Shown: piece after piece, positions 7,494-11,705 of the stretch
Layout of the letters: each line of letters begins with the position of its first letter
How positions within the stretch are numbered: the stretch's first letter is position 1
Assembly: GCA_964627045.1 (NCBI GenBank)
Contig: CAZVIK010000124.1
Location: 1-11,705 of the forward strand
Direction: 5' to 3'
Origin: CAZVIK01 sp964627045
GTDB lineage: Bacteria; Acidobacteriota; Terriglobia; Bryobacterales; Bryobacteraceae
DNA: 11,705 nucleotides
Translations under genes and position numbers: made by a program
The notes under the pieces: generated by a model
What the model was told of the DNA's origin: nothing
Database searches by the model: none
What the model saw: the letters and a program-made list of their open reading frames with translations, nothing else

Positions 7494-8453
7494 ATGCATA
7501 TGCGCGTGGTTGGCTTCCTTGTGGCCGCGGCGGCCTGGGCGCAGGCGCCCGGCGAGATTCCCACGATCAAGGTGGACGTGAACATCGTGAACGTGATGTG
7601 CTCGGTGCGCGATGGCCGTAACGCGCTGGTGGCGACGCTGGGCAAGGACGATTTCGAGATCAGCGAGGATGGCAAGCCGCAGGAGATCCGCTTCTTCGAG
7701 CGCGAGTCCAATCTGCCGCTGACCATCGGGCTGCTGGTGGACGTGAGCGGCAGTCAGCGCAACCTAATTCCCGCCGAGCGGGCCGCTGCCGACCAGTTCT
7801 TTGCCAACGTCTTACGGCCCAAGGACATGGCGTTCCTCATCAGTTTCGGCGCTGAGGCCGAGCTACTTCAGGATTTCACCGATTCCCGCGTCCTGCTGCG
7901 CGACGCGCTGGATCAACTCAAACTCAGTGCGCCTCCGATGTCGCCGACCGGGGGTCCGGTGCCGACCGTTTACAAGCCGCGCGGCACGGTGCTGTTCGAC
8001 GCCGTGTACCTGGCGGCACGGGAGAAACTGGCCACCGAGACCGGGCGCCGGGCGATCGTCGTCATCACCGACGGCGTGGACCAGGGGAGCCGTTTGAAGC
8101 TGGCCGACGCGATCGAGGCCGCTCAGAAGGCAGACGTCATGATCTACAGCATCTACTACGTGGACCCGTCGGTGTATGGCCGCGGAGGACTGGGTTACGC
8201 ACCCCACAACGGCGATCTGCGGCGGATGTCGGAGGAGACCGGCGGGCGCATGTTCGAGGCCGGCCGGCGTACTCCGCTGGAAGACATCTTCCGGCAGATT
8301 CAGGAAGAGATGCGCACTCAGTACGCCATCGGCTACGTCTCCACGAATGGGGCGCGCGACGGCAAGTTCCGCAAGATCGACCTGCGAGCCAAACAGAAAG
8401 GCCTCAAGGTTCAGGCGCGGAAAGGTTACTACGCGCCTAACCCCGAGGATTAG
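7494..8453 (+). CDS. Exported von Willebrand factor A domain protein (VWFA-related acidobacterial family)
   Basis: With ATG 7494 the product is 319 residues; ATG 7500 is an equally good start, giving 317. A short signal peptide (MRVVGFLVAAAAWA, cleavage near QAPGE) is followed by IKVDVNIVNVMCSVRD and DDFEISEDGKPQEIRFFERE, the usual opening of TIGR03436-like acidobacterial VWA proteins. The VWA domain starts at about residue 76 and has a complete metal-ion-dependent adhesion site: DVSGS (Asp83, Ser85, Ser87), Thr165 in RGTVLFDAVY and Asp193 in VVITDGVDQGS. The C-terminus has EEMRTQYAIGYVSTNGARDGKFRKI and ends in KGYYAP, typical of the family. The product is probably periplasmic or extracellular and binds a protein partner through a divalent cation; the partner is unknown. 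The upstream in-frame extension from about 6723 is antisense to the glycosylase and is not coding. The 3' end overlaps the opposing gene by 17 bp. Confidence 0.92.
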   Translation: MHMRVVGFLVAAAAWAQAPGEIPTIKVDVNIVNVMCSVRDGRNALVATLGKDDFEISEDGKPQEIRFFERESNLPLTIGLLVDVSGSQRNLIPAERAAADQFFANVLRPKDMAFLISFGAEAELLQDFTDSRVLLRDALDQLKLSAPPMSPTGGPVPTVYKPRGTVLFDAVYLAAREKLATETGRRAIVVITDGVDQGSRLKLADAIEAAQKADVMIYSIYYVDPSVYGRGGLGYAPHNGDLRRMSEETGGRMFEAGRRTPLEDIFRQIQEEMRTQYAIGYVSTNGARDGKFRKIDLRAKQKGLKVQARKGYYAPNPED

Positions 8454-9324
8454 CGAGCCGGGCGCGCCGGCGCGCGAAATAGTCCGCGATGGCCTCGGCC
8501 AGCGGCGGCATGGGAGACAGACCGGCGGCCTCCATCTTGGCGTTGGACAGAGCCGAGTACTTGGGCCGGCGGGCTTCGGTGCGGTATTCGCGTTCGTTGG
8601 TCGGGCGCAGCACCGGCGAGAGGTTTGCCGCCTGGAACACCATCTGCGCGTAGTCGAACCAGGATACCGCCGCGCCGCCGCCGACGTGAAAGATCCCACC
8701 GAGTCCCTTGTCTACGAGGTCCGCCGTTCGCGCCGCCAACCACGGGGCGTACGTGGGAGAAGCGTAGTAATCGGTGATAACACGGATGGCCTGCCCGCTT
8801 TCGGCAAGCCGCAGCATCCCTTCCACGAAGTTGCCGCGCGCGGTATCCAGCCCGCCGGGGCCGAAAACGCCCGAGGTGCGAATGATGAGCGGGTTGTCCA
8901 GATAGGCCTGTGCAAAGTACTCGCCCGCCAGTTTCGAGACGCCGTAGGCGCCGAGCGGACGCGGTGTGTCCGTCTCGACGTAGGCCCGGCCAGCGGCGCC
9001 GTCAAACACGTAGTCGGTCGAGTAGTGAACCAGGCGCGCGTCCACCTGGCGGCAGGCGATCGCCACGTGGCGCACTGCCATGGCGTTCACCGCGAAGGCC
9101 GATTGCGGCTCGCGCTCGGCGACATCCACCTGGTTGTAGGCCGCGGCGTTGACCACGATCGATGGGTCGAGCGCGCCGACGACCTCCTCCACCTGGAAGC
9201 GGTCGGTGATATCCACTTTGTCTCGGTCCATCCCGGAGACGTAGTAGCCGCGCGAAGCGAACTCGGTCATCAACTCCTGGCCCAACTGGCCGGCGTTGCC
9301 CAACACCAGGACTTTCTTCCGCAT
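8437..9324 (-). CDS. rfbD: dTDP-4-dehydrorhamnose reductase (RmlD/RfbD-like)
   Basis: The 295-residue product is an extended short-chain dehydrogenase of the RmlD family (about 299 residues in Salmonella). Members reduce dTDP-4-dehydro-L-rhamnose with NAD(P)H to dTDP-L-rhamnose, the last step in making the sugar donor for surface polysaccharides. The N-terminal Rossmann motif is GNAGQLG (9-15), followed by MDRDKVDITD (cofactor and helix region), VVNAAAYNQVDVAE at 57-70 and YSTDYVFDG at 101-109. The catalytic triad fits Thr103, Tyr127 (YGVSK) and Lys131. The substrate-side motifs LIIRTSGVFGPGG and YYASPTYAPWLA are present. No rmlA, rmlB or rmlC lies in the window, so this is a stand-alone copy. 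Related reductases act on other NDP-4-ketosugars, so the exact substrate is inferred. The ATG at 9324 lacks a Shine-Dalgarno sequence. The C-terminus overlaps the VWA gene by 17 bp tail to tail. Confidence 0.88.
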   Translation of the reverse strand: MRKKVLVLGNAGQLGQELMTEFASRGYYVSGMDRDKVDITDRFQVEEVVGALDPSIVVNAAAYNQVDVAEREPQSAFAVNAMAVRHVAIACRQVDARLVHYSTDYVFDGAAGRAYVETDTPRPLGAYGVSKLAGEYFAQAYLDNPLIIRTSGVFGPGGLDTARGNFVEGMLRLAESGQAIRVITDYYASPTYAPWLAARTADLVDKGLGGIFHVGGGAAVSWFDYAQMVFQAANLSPVLRPTNEREYRTEARRPKYSALSNAKMEAAGLSPMPPLAEAIADYFARRRARLANPRG

Positions 9325-9344
9325 CAGTATCTAGTGTACAGAAT

Positions 9345-9385
9345 GGCCGCCAAGACGCGGTGGCGGCCCGGCCGGGCGCCGGGCC
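9345..9385. terminator. Two overlapping inverted repeats between LysR and rfbD genes
   Basis: One perfect 8-bp repeat, GGCCGCCA (9345-9352) with TGGCGGCC (9361-9368), and one perfect 7-bp repeat, GGCCCGG (9365-9371) with CCGGGCC (9379-9385), share bases 9365-9368, so only one can form fully at a time. The second ends inside the LysR stop codon. On the - strand transcript the LysR-proximal stem comes first, and the other lies 20 bases before the rfbD start. No T-tract follows. They may be a weak terminator of the regulator gene, or simply GC-rich chance. Confidence 0.35.
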
Positions 9386-10311
9386 TAGACGCGCGTGGCG
9401 GGGCGGTGGATCCGGTCGCTTTCGAACTGGCCGCTTACGTGTTCGAGCACGGCGTCGATGAACCCCAACGCCGCGCGAGAGAGCGCCTTGTCTTTCCGGT
9501 AGACCATGCCGATCTGTCGCATCAGTGGCTCCGGCGCCAGCGGCACCGCGGCCAGGCGCTTCTGGGCGACCTCTTCGCGGCAATGCGTTTCGGCCACGAA
9601 CGACACGCCGAGTTCCGCCATGACAAAGCGCTTGATCATTTCGGTGGAATCCAGCTCCATGGTGACCTGGATGAGGTCTTCCACCAACTCGAGCCAGCCG
9701 TTCAGGCGGGACCGCGTGGCGCCAGTCTTCGGCAGCAGCAGCGGGTGCCCGATCAAATCCTGGCAATTCACGGCATCCCTCGCCGCCAGCGGATGGCCGG
9801 GCGGCGCGATCAACTTGATCTCGTCGGAATGGACCTTCACCACTTGAAGCTTGCGCTCCTGCACCGGCAGTTGCGTGAAGCCGAAATCGGCCTGGTTCTC
9901 CATGACCGCCTGCACCACGCGTCCGCCGTACTGGCGGTCCACCAAGAGTTGCACGTTGGGGAAACGCCGCGAGTATTCGGCGAACACCTTGGGCAGCACG
10001 TACATGCAGGTGGCCTCATTGGCCGCGATCAGCAGGGCGCCGCGCGGGGTGCGCTCCAATTCGTGGATGGCGTCCTGCGCGCGGCGGCGCAGGTCGAGAA
10101 TCTGCTCGGCGTACTCGCAAAAGATGCGTCCGGCCGGCGTGAGCGCGATGCGCGTACCCAGCCGGTCGAACAAGGCGGTGTTGAGCTCCTGCTCCAGTTG
10201 GCGCACTTGGGCGCTGATGGCGGGCTGCGTGCGGAAGCACGTCTCGGCGGCCTTGGAGAAGCTCTTCAGCCGCACGATCTCAAGAAATGTGTGTAGCTGA
10301 TCCAGATCCAT
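9385..10311 (-). CDS. LysR-family transcriptional regulator
   Basis: The 308-residue product has the standard LysR-type layout. The N-terminal winged helix-turn-helix is at about 3-62 (LDQLHTFLEIVRLKSFSKAA, then TQPAISAQVRQLEQELN and LFDRLGTRIALTPAGRIF), followed by a linker helix, then a periplasmic-binding-protein-like effector domain at about 90-295 (GALLIAANEATCMYVLPKVF, ADFGFTQLPV, HPLLLPKTGATRSRLNGWLE, LGVSFVAE). The effector cannot be told from sequence; the domain resembles CysB/CbbR-like members in general form only. LysR regulators often control a divergent neighbour, here the cyclophilin lipoprotein gene 82 bp away, and usually themselves. The rfbD gene, 60 bp downstream on the same strand, could be read through from it. 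The ATG at 10311 has no obvious ribosome binding site, but a good -10 lies just upstream. Confidence 0.95.
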   Translation of the reverse strand: MDLDQLHTFLEIVRLKSFSKAAETCFRTQPAISAQVRQLEQELNTALFDRLGTRIALTPAGRIFCEYAEQILDLRRRAQDAIHELERTPRGALLIAANEATCMYVLPKVFAEYSRRFPNVQLLVDRQYGGRVVQAVMENQADFGFTQLPVQERKLQVVKVHSDEIKLIAPPGHPLAARDAVNCQDLIGHPLLLPKTGATRSRLNGWLELVEDLIQVTMELDSTEMIKRFVMAELGVSFVAETHCREEVAQKRLAAVPLAPEPLMRQIGMVYRKDKALSRAALGFIDAVLEHVSGQFESDRIHRPATRV

Positions 10312-10334
10312 GCGGGGCTACGTGGTCCGTCCGA

Positions 10335-10340
10335 ATTATA
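10335..10340 (-). promoter_or_regulatory. Candidate -10 element of the LysR gene
   Basis: A perfect TATAAT on the - strand lies 23 bases before the LysR start codon, giving a leader of only about 15 nt. No strong -35 is visible at 17 bases, consistent with an activator-dependent or autoregulated promoter. It lies within the 82-bp spacer shared with the divergent cyclophilin gene. Confidence 0.45.
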
Positions 10341-10359
10341 GCATCGCACGGCGACGGCC

Positions 10360-10389
10360 TTGACATTAGCCACGCCCGCGCCGCATCAT
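10360..10389 (+). promoter_or_regulatory. Candidate promoter of the cyclophilin gene
   Basis: A perfect TTGACA (10360-10365) is followed after 18 bases by CATCAT (10384-10389), which matches 4 of 6 positions of a -10. Transcription would then begin at or within a few bases of the GTG/ATG start pair, predicting a leaderless or near-leaderless message. This fits the absence of a Shine-Dalgarno sequence there. Confidence 0.35.
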
Positions 10390-10393
10390 CCGA

Positions 10394-11023
10394 GTGATGA
10401 ACTGGCGTACGACGTTGGCGGCCGCGGCGGTCCTGCTGGCTGGGTGCGGTGCGGAAAGGCCCGCGGAAAAGACGGCGGTCCCCAAGCACGCCCCAGAGGT
10501 CTTTCGTGTGGCCTTCGAGACTACGAAGGGGACGTTCGTCGTGGAGGTTACGCGAGCGTGGGCGCCGCGCGGCGCGGACCGCTTCCACGAAGCCGTGATC
10601 AAGAAGATCTACGACGGCGCGCGCTTCTACCGGGTGGTGCCGCGATTCGTCGTGCAGTTCGGTCTGAAGGGCGACCCGGCCACAGACCGTTACTGGAGCA
10701 ACATGTACATCCCCGACGATCCAGTGACGCAGAACAATACGCGCGGCACGCTGTCTTTTGCCATGGCCGGAGCCGCCACGCGCACCACGCAGGTGTTCAT
10801 CAATCTTCAGGACAACCTGCGGCTGGACACCATGGGCTTCGCGCCCTTCGGCAAGGTCGTCTCCGGGATGGACGTGGTGGACAACCTGTTCAAGGGATAT
10901 GGCGACGCCCCGCCCTCGGGCGTTGGCCCAGACCAGGGCCGCATCAAGGACGAAGGCAACGAGTATCTGGACCGGTTCTTCCCGCGGCTGGATCACATCA
11001 AGTCGGCCGTAATCCAGCCGTAG
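10394..11023 (+). CDS. Cyclophilin-type peptidyl-prolyl isomerase, lipoprotein
   Basis: The 209-residue product starts at GTG 10394 or at the ATG immediately after it (10397). A lipoprotein signal (LAAAAVLLAGC, lipobox L-A-G-C, cysteine 18) places it on the periplasmic face of a membrane. A cyclophilin domain of about 37-200 follows. It isomerises peptide bonds before proline and assists folding of exported proteins. Key cyclophilin residues are recognisable in FYRVVPRFVVQFG: Arg80, Phe85 and Gln88 correspond to Arg55, Phe60 and Gln63 of human CypA. TTQVFINLQDN and FAPFGKVVSGMDVVDNL match the later family blocks. The domain carries a small C-terminal extension (NEYLDRFFPRLDHIKSAVIQ). It is divergent from the LysR gene and ends 23 bp from the opposing peptidase gene. 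Confidence 0.94.
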   Translation: MMNWRTTLAAAAVLLAGCGAERPAEKTAVPKHAPEVFRVAFETTKGTFVVEVTRAWAPRGADRFHEAVIKKIYDGARFYRVVPRFVVQFGLKGDPATDRYWSNMYIPDDPVTQNNTRGTLSFAMAGAATRTTQVFINLQDNLRLDTMGFAPFGKVVSGMDVVDNLFKGYGDAPPSGVGPDQGRIKDEGNEYLDRFFPRLDHIKSAVIQP

Positions 11024-11046
11024 AATTGTGCGGCGGCGCGGGACGC

Positions 11047-11705
11047 CTAGTTCAGCCCGCGTTTTTCCAGCAGCGGGCCCACCGAGGGTTCCCGCCCGCG
11101 AAACTGCTTGTACAATTCCATGGCTTCCATGCTGCCGCCCTGCTCCAGCAGGCGGCGGAAAGCGGCGGCGGTCGTCTTGTGGAACAGCCCTTTCTCCTTG
11201 AACGCGGCGAAGGCGTCGGTATCCAGCACCTCGCTCCAAATGTAGCTGTAGTATCCCGAGGAATACCCGCCCGCGAAAATGTGCTGGAAGTACGGGCTGC
11301 GGTAGCGCACGCCGACCTCGGGCATCAGTCCGATCTTCTTCATCGACGCCGCTTCGAAAGCCGTCGCGGTTTGCGCCGGGGCGGCGGTGAGAGTGTGCCA
11401 GTCCATGTCCAGGAAGGACGCCGCCACATACTCCATGGTGGCGAACCCCTGATTGAACTTGGCCGCGTTCTTCAGCTTGGCCACCAGCGCGTCGGGAATC
11501 ACCGCCCCCGTCTGGTAGTGGCGCGCGAAGGTCTTAAGAACCTCCGGCTCCATCGCCCAGTTCTCCATGATCTGCGAGGGGAGCTCGACGAAATCACGGG
11601 GCGTGCCGGCCAGTCCTTGGTAGGGCACGCGCGCCAGCAGGGAATGCAGCGCGTGGCCGAACTCGTGGAACAATGTCTCCACCTCTTCGGGCGACAATAA
11701 CGCCG
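11047..11705 (-). CDS. M3-family metallopeptidase (Dcp-like), C-terminal part only
   Basis: Only the last 219 residues are in the window; the frame runs open through the right edge, and the first methionine-like codon seen is internal. The zinc site is intact: HEFGHALH at minus-strand positions 11667-11644 supplies both histidines and the catalytic glutamate, and the third ligand is the glutamate of DFVELPSQIMENWA, 27 residues after the first histidine. M3 enzymes cleave short peptides. GTPRDFVELPSQIMENW, together with GGYSSGYYSYIWSEVLDTDAF, resembles peptidyl-dipeptidase Dcp more than oligopeptidase A or thimet oligopeptidase, but the missing N-terminal two thirds would be needed to be sure. 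It would act on peptides in the cytoplasm, or in the periplasm if it has a signal. The C-terminus EPSVGPLLEKRGL is typical of the group. It is convergent with the cyclophilin gene. Confidence 0.93.
   Translation of the reverse strand, partial: ALLSPEEVETLFHEFGHALHSLLARVPYQGLAGTPRDFVELPSQIMENWAMEPEVLKTFARHYQTGAVIPDALVAKLKNAAKFNQGFATMEYVAASFLDMDWHTLTAAPAQTATAFEAASMKKIGLMPEVGVRYRSPYFQHIFAGGYSSGYYSYIWSEVLDTDAFAAFKEKGLFHKTTAAAFRRLLEQGGSMEAMELYKQFRGREPSVGPLLEKRGLN

Noticed and set aside
8176..10296. Very long + strand open frame (706 codons)
   Set aside because: It is antisense to both the reductase and the LysR gene, and its peptide is rich in His, Arg and Gln without domain motifs. It is a by-product of GC-rich third codon positions on the other strand.
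10280..11239. Long - strand open frame opposite the cyclophilin
   Set aside because: The + strand frame has a lipoprotein signal and cyclophilin active-site residues; the - strand peptide has no recognisable features.

Overview
The window is a GC-rich stretch that reads as an Acidobacteriota genome, most likely of the Solibacter/Bryobacter type. The inference rests on families that are largely peculiar to, or expanded in, that phylum: an ADOP-type permease, a VWFA-related acidobacterial protein (TIGR03436-like), and a propeller protein ending in the 'Solibacter C-terminal' domain (TIGR03437-like). A run of ten Ns flanked by homopolymer shows that it is a draft scaffold, possibly from a metagenome.

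Layout, left to right. At 1-1028 (-) lies the N-terminal part of an ADOP/MacB-like permease. After a 314-bp divergent spacer comes a complete L-rhamnose isomerase gene, rhaA (1343-2605, +). A GC-rich hairpin separates it from a convergent gene for a small predicted lipoprotein (2641-3399, -). Next is a large exported seven-bladed propeller protein (3604-6682, -), broken in the record by an assembly artefact at 5042-5160. Upstream of it on the same strand is a short AlkA-type DNA glycosylase (6843-7448, -), which is divergent from an exported von Willebrand A protein (7494-8453, +). The VWA gene ends inside the 3' end of an RmlD-like dTDP-4-dehydrorhamnose reductase gene (8437-9324, -), which lies behind a LysR-family regulator gene (9385-10311, -). 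A lipoprotein cyclophilin (10394-11023, +) is divergent from the regulator, and the C-terminal part of an M3 (Dcp-like) metallopeptidase (11047-11705, -) runs off the right edge.

How the genes work together: this is mostly a set of single-gene units, with many strand switches and no convincing multi-gene pathway operon. Two genes concern rhamnose, but in opposite senses: RhaA is catabolic and RmlD makes activated dTDP-rhamnose. Neither has its usual partners here. Several products are predicted to be exported (two lipoproteins, the propeller protein, the VWA protein), so the region leans towards envelope functions.

The strongest non-routine result is that the N-gap is really an unmerged overlap. 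An exact 26-bp duplication and a degraded 60-bp copy lie at the same 145-bp offset. Removing 145 bp fuses the two half-frames into one 977-residue protein with exactly seven repeat units. I see no CRISPR array, RNA gene, insertion sequence, phage gene or recognisable new multi-gene system.
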